Shown: positions 43,697 through 52,802, counted from the stretch's first letter. The stretch is 64,000 bases of DNA from Falsiroseomonas sp051433195 (GCF_051433195.1 NZ_JBHMFT010000008.1:147850-211849); one strand, 5' to 3'. Program-made: numbers and translations. Notes: generated from the sequence alone by a model not told the origin.

Positions 43697-45013
43697 TCAG
43701 CCGCGGCGGACGATGCGCCGCACGGATGCGGCGGCCGCGTTGAAGGCATCGGGCACGGTGCGGGTGCCAGAGGCCGCCTCGCTCATCGCCGTCTCCAGCG
43801 CCTCGCTGATCTGCGGCCATTCCGGGCCGAAGGTGATGCTCTGCGTGCGCGCCAGGCCCTCCGCCGCAAAGCGGTGCATGCCGCCGAAGCGCGCATTCAC
43901 CGCCTCGTCCAGCAGGTTCGGCTGCATCACCGCGACCACGTCGCTCTCGCGCGGGTCGAGCAGGACCTCCCGCTCCAGCGCCGGGTTGGCGATCCAGGCG
44001 AGCAGTTCCGCCGCGGCGTCCTTGCGGCGCGACCAGCGCGTGATGCCCCACACCCAGGTGTTGGTGAAGGTGGTGCGCGGCTGGCCGGCGAAGCTCGGCA
44101 TCGGCGCGAAGCCGATCTGCGGCTCGGTCAGCCGGCTCGATTGCGGGTTCAGCAGCGTCGATCGCACCCACCACCACACCGGCAGCATCGCCGAGTTACC
44201 CTGCCCCATGCTGTTCACCGCGTCCTGCTCGACGAAGGACACCGCGCCGGGCGGGGTGATGCGGTGGCGGCGCAGCAGGTCCACGTAATCCGTCACGGAT
44301 TGCAGGCCGGCCGCGCTGTTGAAGGCCGGCTGGCCCTGCGCATCGAACAGCGCGCCGCCGCGGCCCCAGAGGAAGTTGTACCACACCATCAGGTTCTGGC
44401 CGTTGCCGCGGCCATAGGGCACGGCGACGCCGGACATGCCCGGCTCCTTCTCCTGGATCGTGCGGCCGGTCTCGACCAGCGCTTCCCAGGTCGCGGGCGG
44501 GGTCAGGTTGTGCTTCTCGAACAGGTCGCGTCGATAGAACAGCAGCTGCACATGCCCGCGGCTCGGCAGGCCGAGCAGGCGGTTGTTCACGCGGCCCTGG
44601 CGCAGATGCGCCTCCGGCCAGCGATCCAGCGGGATCGACTTGGCGCGCACCACATCGTCGATCGGGTCGAACAGATTGTTCAGGGAGGCGACCCACTGGT
44701 CCATCGCGATCGCCAGGTCGTAGTCGCCGCCGCCGCCCACCATCTCCGCCGTCAGCGATTCGCGCATGCTGGCGAAGGGGACGAAGGTGTACTTCACGTT
44801 GATGCCGGTCTGCTCGGTGAAGGCGGCGAGCCGCGCCTCATGCGCCCGGAACTGCGACGCGACGACGCAAAGCACCTTGAGCTCCTGCCCCGCGAAGGGC
44901 TTGCCGGGCCGCAGCCCCGGCGTGGCGGTGACGGAGGCCTGCGCCCTTCCGCCGGCCGCGAGGATGGCACCGCCCGCGGCGGCGGCCAGGATATCACGAC
45001 GACGCACGGCCAT
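43697..45013 (-). CDS. Extracellular solute-binding protein, family 1 (Ugp-type)
   Basis: A 438-residue periplasmic binding protein. It has a leader with an RRRD motif (AVRRRDILAAAAGGAI) that could use the Tat pathway. The mature part contains LKVLCVVASQFRAHEARLAAF, an NNLFDPIDDV segment and a WGITRWSRRKDAAAELL helix typical of family 1. I prefer ATG 45013, since the frame from 45070 would translate across the LacI operator. It heads the transporter operon, and the operator lies 46 nt upstream. Confidence 0.89.
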   Translation of the reverse strand: MAVRRRDILAAAAGGAILAAGGRAQASVTATPGLRPGKPFAGQELKVLCVVASQFRAHEARLAAFTEQTGINVKYTFVPFASMRESLTAEMVGGGGDYDLAIAMDQWVASLNNLFDPIDDVVRAKSIPLDRWPEAHLRQGRVNNRLLGLPSRGHVQLLFYRRDLFEKHNLTPPATWEALVETGRTIQEKEPGMSGVAVPYGRGNGQNLMVWYNFLWGRGGALFDAQGQPAFNSAAGLQSVTDYVDLLRRHRITPPGAVSFVEQDAVNSMGQGNSAMLPVWWWVRSTLLNPQSSRLTEPQIGFAPMPSFAGQPRTTFTNTWVWGITRWSRRKDAAAELLAWIANPALEREVLLDPRESDVVAVMQPNLLDEAVNARFGGMHRFAAEGLARTQSITFGPEWPQISEALETAMSEAASGTRTVPDAFNAAAASVRRIVRRG

Positions 45014-45058
45014 GGCCCGGTCTCCTCCCTCTGCGCGATCGGTCCGCCGCGCCTGTTC

Positions 45059-45074
45059 TTGCATACGCATGCAA
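45059..45074. promoter_or_regulatory. Palindromic LacI-type operator upstream of ABC transporter operon
   Basis: TTGCATACGCATGCAA has perfect 6-bp outer arms (TTGCAT/ATGCAA) around a central ACGC, and the symmetry extends one more base each side. It has the length and central CG of LacI-family operators. It lies between the lacI-family gene and the binding-protein gene. A near-identical site is at 48288. Confidence 0.75.
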
Positions 45075-45108
45075 GCTTATCGGCAGGTCGCCGCCGCTGG
45101 CAAGCCCG

Positions 45109-46182
45109 TCATTGCGTCGCCTCCTCCCGCACCGGCCGCCAGACCAGCTGCCCGCCGATGCTGACGCAGCCTTCCGGCGGGACGCGCGCCGATCCACGCA
45201 CCACAAGCTCGCCCGGCACCACCTGGTGCCGCGTCGGCGTCTCCGGGTCCTCGATCATCTCGCAGACCATCGCGACGGCGGCATCCACCATCGGCTGCAA
45301 GGGCTGGGAGAAGGAGGTCAGGGAGAAGGTCGGCCAGCGCGCCGGGCCGGTGTCGTCGAAGCCCACCAACGACAGGTCGCGCGGGATGCGCAGCCCGAAT
45401 TCGTGGCGCGCCACCTCGGACACCGCGGTCGCCATGTGGTCGTTGCCGCAGAAGATCGCATCCGGCCGGTCCGGCCGCGCCAGCATCCGGCGTGCGGCGG
45501 CGGAGGCGGCCTCGAAGTGGTACAGGCCCACCTCGCGCATCGGCTGCGGCAGCCCCTGTTCGGCAAGCCAGCCGGTGAACCCACGCTCCCGGTCCCGGCT
45601 GGTGGAGGAATTCTCGATGCCCGCGAGGAAAGCCAGCCGCCGGTGCCCGCCGGCGACCAGGAACTCCGCGATCATCCGCCCGCCGCGCAGGTTCTCCCCG
45701 GTGACGGAGGAGACGTTCGCGGCGCGGCTGGTGCGGTTGAACAGCAGCACCGGGATGCCGGCCAGGCGGCACTGTTCGGCCAGCGCGGACGACAGGGTGG
45801 TGGAGGCCAGGATCAGGCCATCGACGCGCCAGGCCAGCACGTCCTGCAATTGCGGATCGGCATGGCGTCCGGCATCCGGCGTGAACAGCAGCAGCTGGTA
45901 GCCACGCGCCTGCAGGCCGCGCGACAGCGCCTCCAGCACCTCGGGGTAGAAGTGGTTCTGCAGATAGGCCGCGGCGACGCCGATGATGCGGCTGCGGCGC
46001 GTGGTCAGCGACCGCGCGATGGCGTTGGGACGGTAGCCGAGTTCGCGCGCCGCATTCTCCACCCGGGCGCGTGTCTCCTCCGCGATGGAGGCGCCGGGCG
46101 TGAAGGCGCGGCTGACGGCGGATTGGGAGACACCGGCCAGGCGCGCCACATCGGTCGCCGTCGCGTGCCGCCGCGCCGTCAT
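45109..46182 (-). CDS. LacI-family transcriptional regulator
   Basis: A 357-residue repressor. Residues about 8-60 form the LacI helix-turn-helix and hinge (TATDVARLAGVSQSAVSRAF, RPNAIARSL). Residues 65-340 form the periplasmic-binding-like sensor (SIIGVAA-type start, IFCGNDHMA, LVGFDDT). ATG 46182 overlaps the SDR stop (ATGA). It should bind the palindromes at 45059 and 48288 and so control both the transporter and the dehydrogenase genes. The inducer is presumably the imported substrate. Confidence 0.91.
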   Translation of the reverse strand: MTARRHATATDVARLAGVSQSAVSRAFTPGASIAEETRARVENAARELGYRPNAIARSLTTRRSRIIGVAAAYLQNHFYPEVLEALSRGLQARGYQLLLFTPDAGRHADPQLQDVLAWRVDGLILASTTLSSALAEQCRLAGIPVLLFNRTSRAANVSSVTGENLRGGRMIAEFLVAGGHRRLAFLAGIENSSTSRDRERGFTGWLAEQGLPQPMREVGLYHFEAASAAARRMLARPDRPDAIFCGNDHMATAVSEVARHEFGLRIPRDLSLVGFDDTGPARWPTFSLTSFSQPLQPMVDAAVAMVCEMIEDPETPTRHQVVPGELVVRGSARVPPEGCVSIGGQLVWRPVREEATQ

Positions 46183-46943
46183 TCCGCGGTCCAGCCTCCA
46201 TCGACCAGCAGGGAGGAGCCTGTCATCAGCGTCGCGGCGTCGGAGCAGAGGAATAGGATGGCGCCCATCAGATCCTCGACCTGTCCCAGCCGGCCGAGCT
46301 TGATCTTCTCCAGCACGTTGGCCTTGAAGCCCGCATCGGCCAGGAAGGGCCGGGTCATCGGCGTCTCGATGAAGGTGGGGCACAGGGTGTTCACGCGGAT
46401 GCCATGCGGCGCCAGGTCGATCGCCATGGCCCGCGTGATGCCCTCGATCGCCCATTTGGAGGCGCAGTAGACGCTGCGCCGCGCGCCGCCCACATGCCCC
46501 ATCTGGGAGGAGACATGCACGATGGCGCCCGAAATGCCGGCCGCCATCATGCCGCGTGCGACGGCCTGCGCCACGAAGAAGGCGGCGCGGACGTTCAGCG
46601 CCATCACCGCGTCGAAATCCTCCGGCGTCACGTCCGGGAAGGCGGCGGGGCGGTTGGTGCCGGCATTGTTCACCAGCGCGTGGAATGGCCCCGCGGCGGT
46701 GATCTTCGCGCCCGCATCGGCGACATCCGAGACATCGAGCGGTAACGCCTCCGCCGACCCACCCTCCGCGCGGATCGCGGCGGCGGCTTGCTCGATCTCG
46801 GCGGCGGAGCGCGCGGCCAGCACCACATGCGCGCCAGCGGCCGCAAGCGCCGCCGCGGCGCCGAGCCCAATGCCGCGCCCCGCGCCCGTCACCAGGGCGC
46901 GGCGGCCATCGAGCCGGAAGGAAGGCGTCCTCGGCAGGTCCAT
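46179..46943 (-). CDS. Short-chain dehydrogenase/reductase
   Basis: A 254-residue classical SDR. The cofactor loop is TGAGRGIGLG, the NNAG motif is LVNNAGTN, and the catalytic Ser...Tyr-x3-Lys lies in VSSQMGHVG and YCASKW. It is an NAD(P)-dependent oxidoreductase acting on an alcohol or ketone of the imported compound. It starts 1 nt after the HisD-like gene, and its stop overlaps the lacI-family start. Confidence 0.9.
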   Translation of the reverse strand: MDLPRTPSFRLDGRRALVTGAGRGIGLGAAAALAAAGAHVVLAARSAAEIEQAAAAIRAEGGSAEALPLDVSDVADAGAKITAAGPFHALVNNAGTNRPAAFPDVTPEDFDAVMALNVRAAFFVAQAVARGMMAAGISGAIVHVSSQMGHVGGARRSVYCASKWAIEGITRAMAIDLAPHGIRVNTLCPTFIETPMTRPFLADAGFKANVLEKIKLGRLGQVEDLMGAILFLCSDAATLMTGSSLLVDGGWTAE

Positions 46944-46944
46944 C

Positions 46945-48252
46945 TCAGTCCGCCGCCTGGCCGTAGGGCACGTTGCGCCCGCCATAGCGCCGCAGCCGGA
47001 CATTGGCCTGCTCCGCATGGCCCACGAAACCCTCGAGCATGCAGAGCCGCGAGCAATAGGCGCCGACCATCGCGCTCGCCTCGTCCGTCAGCACGCGCTG
47101 GTAGGTGACGGTCTTCAGGAACTTCCCGACCCAGAGCCCGCCGGTGTAGCGCGCGGCCCCCAGCGTCGGCAGCGTGTGGTTGGTTCCGATCACCTTGTCG
47201 CCGTAGCTGACATTGGTGCGCGGGCCCAGGAACAGCGCGCCGTAATTGGTCATGTTCTTCAGGAAGAAGTCGTCGTCGTCGGTCATCACCTGCACATGCT
47301 CGGAGGCGATGCGGTCGGCCTCCCGCAGCATCTCCGCCTTGTCCTCGCAGAGGATCACCTCGCCATACTCGGCCCAGGCCTTCGCCGCGATATCGGCAGT
47401 CGGGAGGATGGCGAGCAGGCGTTCCACCTGCGCCATCGTGTCGCGCGCCAGCTTCTCGCTGGTGGTCAGCAGGATGGCCGGGCTGGTCGGGCCGTGTTCC
47501 GCCTGGCCCAGCAGGTCGGTCGCACAGATCTCGCCGTCCACCGTGTCGTCGGCAATCACCAGCGTCTCGGTCGGGCCGGCGAACAGGTCGATGCCGACGC
47601 GGCCGAACAACTGGCGCTTGGCCTCAGCGACATAGGCATTGCCGGGCCCGACCAGCATGTCCACCGGCGCGATGCTCTCGGTGCCCAGCGCCATGGCGCC
47701 CACCGCCTGCACGCCGCCGAGCACGCGGATCTCGTCGGCGCCGGCCAGGTGCTGCGCGGCAACGATGGCGGGCGCGGGGCGGCCCTGGTAGGGCGGCGCG
47801 CAGGTCGCGATGCGCTGCACGCCGGCGACCTTGGCGGTGACCACGGACATGTGCGCCGAGGCCAGCAGCGGATACTTGCCGCCCGGCACGTAGCAGCCGA
47901 CCGAGTTCACCGGGATATTCTTGTGGCCGAGCACGACACCAGGGAGCGTCTCCACCTCGATATCGGTCATCGAGGCGCGCTGGTGCTGGGCGAAGTTGCG
48001 CACCTGTTCCTGCGCGAAGCGGATGTCATCCAGGGCGCGGGCCGGCAGTTCGGCCAGGCAGGCGCGGATCTCGGCATCGGTCAGGCGGAAGTCGGTCCGG
48101 TCCCAACCATCGAAGCGGGCCGACATCTCGCGCACCGCCACGTCGCCGCGCTGCGCGATATCGGCGAGCAGCGTCTCCACCGTCGCGCGCACCGCGGTCT
48201 GGGCGGATTCCTTCTCCGCCGCGCCGATCGATCGCTTGAGCCAAACCGCCAT
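46945..48252 (-). CDS. Histidinol dehydrogenase-family enzyme, possibly sulfopropanediol dehydrogenase-like
   Basis: A 435-residue HisD-family protein that makes carboxylates from alcohols in two NAD+ steps. Zinc and catalytic residues are present: DLLGQAEHGP (Gln, His), ASEHVQVM (Glu-His pair) and IGTNHTLPT. Because it lies in a catabolic LacI/ABC/SDR cluster and not in a his operon, histidine synthesis is unlikely. HisD-family HpsN oxidises dihydroxypropane sulfonate in similar clusters, so an HpsN-like role is a reasonable guess only. The start is ATG 48252; GTG 48261 is possible. Confidence 0.85.
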   Translation of the reverse strand: MAVWLKRSIGAAEKESAQTAVRATVETLLADIAQRGDVAVREMSARFDGWDRTDFRLTDAEIRACLAELPARALDDIRFAQEQVRNFAQHQRASMTDIEVETLPGVVLGHKNIPVNSVGCYVPGGKYPLLASAHMSVVTAKVAGVQRIATCAPPYQGRPAPAIVAAQHLAGADEIRVLGGVQAVGAMALGTESIAPVDMLVGPGNAYVAEAKRQLFGRVGIDLFAGPTETLVIADDTVDGEICATDLLGQAEHGPTSPAILLTTSEKLARDTMAQVERLLAILPTADIAAKAWAEYGEVILCEDKAEMLREADRIASEHVQVMTDDDDFFLKNMTNYGALFLGPRTNVSYGDKVIGTNHTLPTLGAARYTGGLWVGKFLKTVTYQRVLTDEASAMVGAYCSRLCMLEGFVGHAEQANVRLRRYGGRNVPYGQAAD

Positions 48253-48287
48253 GGCGCGCACCCATTCCTGTCCCTGAGCCCTCTATT

Positions 48288-48303
48288 TTGCATGCGCATG
48301 CAA
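48288..48303. promoter_or_regulatory. Perfect palindromic LacI-type operator upstream of dehydrogenase operon
   Basis: TTGCATGCGCATGCAA is a perfect 16-bp palindrome. It differs from the 45059 site at one central base. It lies 36 nt before the ATG of the HisD-like gene, where a repressor would block transcription. Confidence 0.78.
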
Positions 48304-48335
48304 GGTGAAGGCAAGCCCGTCCGTGACGCGGCAGG

Positions 48336-49667
48336 TCAGTCCGCCGCCATCCCGAGTTCCCGCATCCGCTTCCACAGCGTGGTGCGGGAAATGCCGAGCC
48401 GGCGCGCCGCCTCCGCCCGGTTGGCTCCGGCCTGGCGCAGGGCTTCGGCGATCGCGTCCCGGGTCGCGCCATCGATCGCGGCGCCGAGCCGGGAAGGCCC
48501 TGCCCCACCCCCGCCTTCCTCCAGCCGGCGTTCCGGGAACAGGTCGACTGGCCCGATCTCCTCCCCATCCGCCAGCGCCACCGCCCGCTCGATCCGGTTG
48601 CGCAACTCACGGACATTGCCCGGCCAGTCGTGGTCGGCGAGGCACGCCAGGGCGGCCGGGGCGAAGCGGCGCGGGCCGAGGCCGAAGCGCGCCACTGCCT
48701 CGGCCAGCAGGCGCTCCGCCAGCCAGGGCAGGTCCTCCGTCCGGCGGCGCAGCGGCGGTACCTCCACCGGGATGACGTGCAGGCGGTAGTACAGATCCTC
48801 CCGAAAGCTGCCCGCCCGCACCCGGGCCGCCAAATCGGCATGGGTCGCGCAGACCAGCCTTGCCGCGAAGGGCCGCTCCGCCGCGGCGCCGAGCGGCAGG
48901 TAGCTGCGCTCCTGCACCAGCCGCAGCAGCTTGGCCTGCAGGTCGAGGGACAGTTCGGCGATCTCGTCCAGCAGCAGCGTGCCCGCCCCTGCCCGCTCCA
49001 CCACGCCGACCTGACGGCCGGTGGCGCCAGTGAAGGCGCCGCGCTCATGGCCGAACAGCGTGCTCTCGGCGAGGTCGCGCGGGATGGCGGCGCAGTTCAG
49101 CGCGACGAAGGGAGCATCGGCCCGCGCCGAGGCCGCGTGCAGGAAGCGCGCCGCAACCTCCTTGCCCACGCCGGTCTCGCCGGTCAGGGCAACCGGCGCA
49201 TCCACCCGCGCCGCCTTGCGGATCAGGGCTTCGACCTCCCGCATCGCGCGGGAGACCCCAAGTACGGGTCCGGCGGCCTCGACCTTCGGCGCGGCCAGAA
49301 CCTCTGCCAATGCGGCCGTCAGCGCATCCACCAGGCGGTCGACGTCGACCGGCTTGGTCAGGTAGTCCCGTGCGCCGGCGCGCACCAGCCGCACCGCCTG
49401 CGCCACATCCCCGAACGCCGTCATGAACACGGCCGGAAGCGCGCCGAGTTCCGCCACCAGGCGCTGGTACACCGCCTCGCCGGACATGTCCGGCAGGCGG
49501 ATGTCGCTGACCACCGCATCGGGGCGCAGCGCCGTCGCCTCCCGCAATGCCGCGGCCCCGGTGGCGGCCAGGCGGGGGCGGAAGCCTTCGAGACGCAGGC
49601 GCTGCACCAGCGCCGGACCCAGGACGGGGTCATCCTCCACCACCAGCACCACCTTCGGCCCACTCAT
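48336..49667 (-). CDS. Sigma-54-dependent response regulator, DctD/NtrC type
   Basis: A 443-residue protein with receiver (1-120; phosphorylatable Asp in VSDIRLPDMSG, Lys in YLTKPVD), AAA+ sigma-54 activator domain (Walker A GETGVGKE, intact ERGAFTGATG loop, Walker B LLLDEIAEL) and a Fis-type helix at the C-terminus (NRAEAARRLGISRTTLW). It overlaps the sensor kinase gene by ATGA. The DctB/DctD layout points to control of a C4-dicarboxylate or similar transporter outside or inside this window. Confidence 0.92.
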   Translation of the reverse strand: MSGPKVVLVVEDDPVLGPALVQRLRLEGFRPRLAATGAAALREATALRPDAVVSDIRLPDMSGEAVYQRLVAELGALPAVFMTAFGDVAQAVRLVRAGARDYLTKPVDVDRLVDALTAALAEVLAAPKVEAAGPVLGVSRAMREVEALIRKAARVDAPVALTGETGVGKEVAARFLHAASARADAPFVALNCAAIPRDLAESTLFGHERGAFTGATGRQVGVVERAGAGTLLLDEIAELSLDLQAKLLRLVQERSYLPLGAAAERPFAARLVCATHADLAARVRAGSFREDLYYRLHVIPVEVPPLRRRTEDLPWLAERLLAEAVARFGLGPRRFAPAALACLADHDWPGNVRELRNRIERAVALADGEEIGPVDLFPERRLEEGGGGAGPSRLGAAIDGATRDAIAEALRQAGANRAEAARRLGISRTTLWKRMRELGMAAD

Positions 49668-51115
49668 CCGCGGCCCCCGCCTTCACCAGGAATGGCCAGC
49701 GGGATCACCAGCCGGATCGCGGTGCCACCGGTCGGTCGCTCTGTCACCGAGGCGTGGGCATCCAGGTTGCCCAGCAGCGAGACCACCACACCGATCCCAA
49801 GCCGGCGCGAGCCAGGCTCCGATGCCGCCGCGCCGGTCAGCCGCATCGCCTCGGCCGGAGCCAGTCCGTCGCCCTGGTCGGTGATTTCGCAGACCAGGTC
49901 GCCACCCACGATCCTCGCCTGCAACCCGACGACGCCCTGCGGCGGCGTCGCGGCGCAGGCATTCAGCAGCAGGTTCAGAAGCACCTGCCGAACGCCACCG
50001 GAGCCCAGCCCGATGGGCCCCTCCGGCAGGTCCAGATCAAACGCCACCGTCACGCCGCGCCGCTCCGCCGCCGGACGCACCAGGTGGCGCAGATCCTCGA
50101 AATCCGCGCGGGTCAGCGGCCGGTCGTCGCCGGGCCGGTAGGCATCGAGGGTGCCGGTGACGATCCGCTCCAGCGCCGCGATCCCGCGCTCGAGGAAGCC
50201 GAGCGATTCCTCGCGCACCTCCGCCCGGTCACCGAAGCGCCGCAGGGTGGAGACGGCGGTGGCGAGGCCACCCAGCGGGTTTCGCACCTCATGCGCCACG
50301 GTGGCGGCGAGATCGCCGAGGGCCGCCACCTGCTCCCGCTCGGCCAGGACCGCGGACAGCCTCTCCCGCTCCCGCACCCCGTCGGCCATGCGGTTGTAGG
50401 CGCGCAGCACGTGCCGCGTCCGCGGGTCGGATCCGGCGACCAGCGCCTCGGGCAGCCGGGCGGGCGGGCGCTGCGCGCCCTCCGCCAATTCCTGCACCAG
50501 GGCGCGCAGCGGGCGACCGATGCGGCGCAGCACCAGCCCGGTCAGCACCGCGAAGGCGGCAGCCAGCAGCAGGTCCACGGCGACCACCGTCCAGGCCAGC
50601 CGCTCCCGCGCCGCCAGTACCGGGGCGATGTCGAGCGCGGCGACGAGGCGCCCGACCGGGCTCGAAACCTCCTGCACGCCGCGGCTTGCCCAGGCGATGC
50701 CGGTCTCGGCGTCGATCCGCCAGGTGGTGCCCGCCACGATCTCGGCGGCGGGCTCCGGCAAATCCGGGTCGCCGTGCCGGGCCAGCAGCCGGCCATCGGC
50801 GGCGTAAGCGAACAGCGCGCGCTCCACGACCCCGTACTGCTCGCCGAAGGCCCGCGCGAAACGGGCCGAGATGTAGGCCGCATCACCCGCCTGCAGCCCC
50901 GGCCGGACGCTGGCCACGAGTCCGTCGAGATAGACCTGGCCGACCTGCTGGAGTTGCCGGTCCGCCTGGCGGTTGGTGACCTGCAGGGCGACCTGGGTGG
51001 TGCCCACGGCCACCGCGAAGACGATCAGCCCGGCCGCCGCCGGCAGCCGCAAGGCGGGCAACAGGACCGGGCGCGGAAGCTGCCGGGGCCGGGCACTGGC
51101 TGGGGCAGGCGTCAT
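49664..51115 (-). CDS. Sensor histidine kinase (DctB-like)
   Basis: A membrane histidine kinase of 483 residues. There are two hydrophobic segments (residues about 20-45 and 165-190) flanking a periplasmic domain, a HAMP-like linker, an H-box with the phosphorylated His in TVAHEVRNPLGG, N-box LLLNLLLNACAA and G-boxes DQGDGL and GIGVVVS. It donates phosphate to the regulator encoded directly after it. ATG 51115 or 51136 could start it; GGTGGAG lies 11 nt before the former. A 62 bp gap separates it from mnhG. Confidence 0.9.
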   Translation of the reverse strand: MTPAPASARPRQLPRPVLLPALRLPAAAGLIVFAVAVGTTQVALQVTNRQADRQLQQVGQVYLDGLVASVRPGLQAGDAAYISARFARAFGEQYGVVERALFAYAADGRLLARHGDPDLPEPAAEIVAGTTWRIDAETGIAWASRGVQEVSSPVGRLVAALDIAPVLAARERLAWTVVAVDLLLAAAFAVLTGLVLRRIGRPLRALVQELAEGAQRPPARLPEALVAGSDPRTRHVLRAYNRMADGVRERERLSAVLAEREQVAALGDLAATVAHEVRNPLGGLATAVSTLRRFGDRAEVREESLGFLERGIAALERIVTGTLDAYRPGDDRPLTRADFEDLRHLVRPAAERRGVTVAFDLDLPEGPIGLGSGGVRQVLLNLLLNACAATPPQGVVGLQARIVGGDLVCEITDQGDGLAPAEAMRLTGAAASEPGSRRLGIGVVVSLLGNLDAHASVTERPTGGTAIRLVIPLAIPGEGGGRG

Positions 51116-51177
51116 GGCCCGGTCGGCTCCACCCATCCTCCCATCCCATCCCCACCCGCACCCCTGGGGCCCCTGCG

Positions 51178-52506
51178 TCAGGGCAGCAGGACCAGCGGCA
51201 CGGTCTCCGCGGCGGTCTCGAAGGCGCAGCCGCGGATGCTGTCGAAGAACCCTCCGTAGCGTGTCGACAGGCAGGACACCACCGCCGCATCAAAGCAGGC
51301 CAGCCGCGCGCGCAGTTCGTCCACCTCGAAGTCAAGCCCGACCGGCGCCATCACCGCCACGCGGCGCCCATGCGCCCGCAGCAACTCGGCCTGGGCGCCG
51401 ACCATCTCCCGCACCCCGCGCCGGTCGTCGCCGACCGGCAGGATGGACACCGGCGCCGAGGACCATAGCCCGGATCGCAGCAGCCCCGCCGCCAGCGCCC
51501 CGCAGCCGGGGGAGGAGCCGACCACGAGCAGCACGCCGCGGATCGTGCCCTGGCGACGCCGGACCCGCAGCACCGGCACGATGCGCGCGGCGGCGAGCGA
51601 GGCCGCCGTCTCGTGCCCCGGGTGGCTCTCCACCTCATGCGGCCCGGCCCCCGCCGGCACGATCACCAGGTCCTGCCCGGCGAGCAGCCGGACGAGATCC
51701 TGCGAGGAAGCTTCCTCATGCCGCGCAAGGGTCTCGACCCGCGGATGGGCGGCGGCGACCGACTGGAACTCGGCCAGGGCCGTCGCCGCGGCTTCCCGCA
51801 TGCGGGCGCGGCTTTTCGAGGCGAGCCAGCTGGACCAGTAGGTGCCGCCGAGCGGCAGCGGCCCCCGCCAGGCCCGCGGCTCCAGCCCGGCACCCGACAG
51901 GCCGAGCACCGCGGCGTCGTGCGAGCGCGCCAGGTCCACCGCCTGCGCCGCCGCCTCGCGCTGCGCCGGGCCGCCGACCAGGCAGACCAGGATGCGGCGC
52001 AGCGGCACCGCCACGTCGTCGTTCCGCGCACCGGTATCCGGTTCGCGGATGGCCGCTTCGGCCTGGCGCGGGAACGCCTGGAGGGTGCTCATGGGCGGCT
52101 CTCCTTGAAACGGGGCGCGCGATGTCGGCGGGAAGGCCGCGATGCGCGCCGGGTTGATGTCCTGGATGCGACGCTCGAGCACGCCTGCAAGCGCGTCGGC
52201 CTGGCTCGCGGCGCCGAGCGGCGCGCCGGCGACATAGGCGGCGCGGCCGAGCGCGTGGGAGGCGAGAGGTGCCGTCAGGACCAGGAAGGCGACCGCCACG
52301 ACGGTGGTCGCCACCGCGCCCGGTGTCCCGAAGGCGAGGCCGGCGCCGAGCAGCAGCAGCCCGGCCCCCGCAACCCCCGCCTTGGCGGCCGCATGCATGC
52401 GGCTGAAGGGATCGGGCAGCCGCGCCACGCCAAGCGCGGCCAGCGCCACGACGGCGGCGCCCGCCACGAGCAGGAGCGCGGCGAGGATCTCGATGAGGGT
52501 GTTCAT
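51178..52506 (-). CDS. MnhG antiporter subunit fused to a double universal-stress-protein domain
   Basis: A 442-residue frame. Residues 1-110 are MnhG/MrpG (three hydrophobic segments; GVARLPDPFSRMHAAAKA is the family motif). Residues 155-442 are two USP-like alpha/beta domains (LRRILVCLVGGPAQREAAAQAV, later IRGVLLVVGSSPGCGAL). There is no stop between them. An internal ATG at 52092 (residue 139) has AAGGAG 7 nt upstream, so a free USP protein could also be made. MnhG belongs to the seven-subunit Na+/H+ antiporter; the USP part is new for this family as far as I know. It overlaps mnhF by 4 bp. Confidence 0.85.
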   Translation of the reverse strand: MNTLIEILAALLLVAGAAVVALAALGVARLPDPFSRMHAAAKAGVAGAGLLLLGAGLAFGTPGAVATTVVAVAFLVLTAPLASHALGRAAYVAGAPLGAASQADALAGVLERRIQDINPARIAAFPPTSRAPFQGEPPMSTLQAFPRQAEAAIREPDTGARNDDVAVPLRRILVCLVGGPAQREAAAQAVDLARSHDAAVLGLSGAGLEPRAWRGPLPLGGTYWSSWLASKSRARMREAAATALAEFQSVAAAHPRVETLARHEEASSQDLVRLLAGQDLVIVPAGAGPHEVESHPGHETAASLAAARIVPVLRVRRRQGTIRGVLLVVGSSPGCGALAAGLLRSGLWSSAPVSILPVGDDRRGVREMVGAQAELLRAHGRRVAVMAPVGLDFEVDELRARLACFDAAVVSCLSTRYGGFFDSIRGCAFETAAETVPLVLLP

Positions 52507-52802
52507 TCGGCGGGCCTCACGACGGGCTTCCTGCCGTTGCGCTCCAGCAGCCGCGCGAAGGCGACCGCGGCGAGGAAGCCGACGAGCGCGATGCCGAGCG
52601 CGATATCGAGGAAGGCCGACTGGCCGGCGACCACGGCGGTGAGCGCAGCGAGGCAGACGCCGAGCAGGCCGAGCATGTCGGTGGCGATGGCACGGTCTGC
52701 CGAGGAAGGCCCAGCCAACAGCCGCCAGGCGACGGGAATGACGCCGAGCGCCACGATGACCAGCGCCAGCGCGGCGGCCCAGGGAATCAGCCCGGTGCTC
52801 AT
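52503..52802 (-). CDS. mnhF: Mrp/Mnh antiporter subunit F
   Basis: A 99-residue membrane protein with three hydrophobic segments. The MnhF motif GPSSADRAIATDMLG is present near residue 32. It forms the membrane part of the Mrp complex with E and G. It overlaps both neighbours by 4 bp (ATGA), showing tight coupling. Confidence 0.9.
   Translation of the reverse strand: MSTGLIPWAAALALVIVALGVIPVAWRLLAGPSSADRAIATDMLGLLGVCLAALTAVVAGQSAFLDIALGIALVGFLAAVAFARLLERNGRKPVVRPAE

Noticed and set aside
42785..45901. 1038-codon plus-strand open frame opposite the ABC transporter genes
   Set aside because: Shadow of three genes with strong ABC motifs on the minus strand.
46945..48252. Biosynthetic histidinol dehydrogenase (hisD)
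   Set aside because: No his genes nearby; it lies in a LacI/ABC/SDR catabolic cluster with a shared operator.
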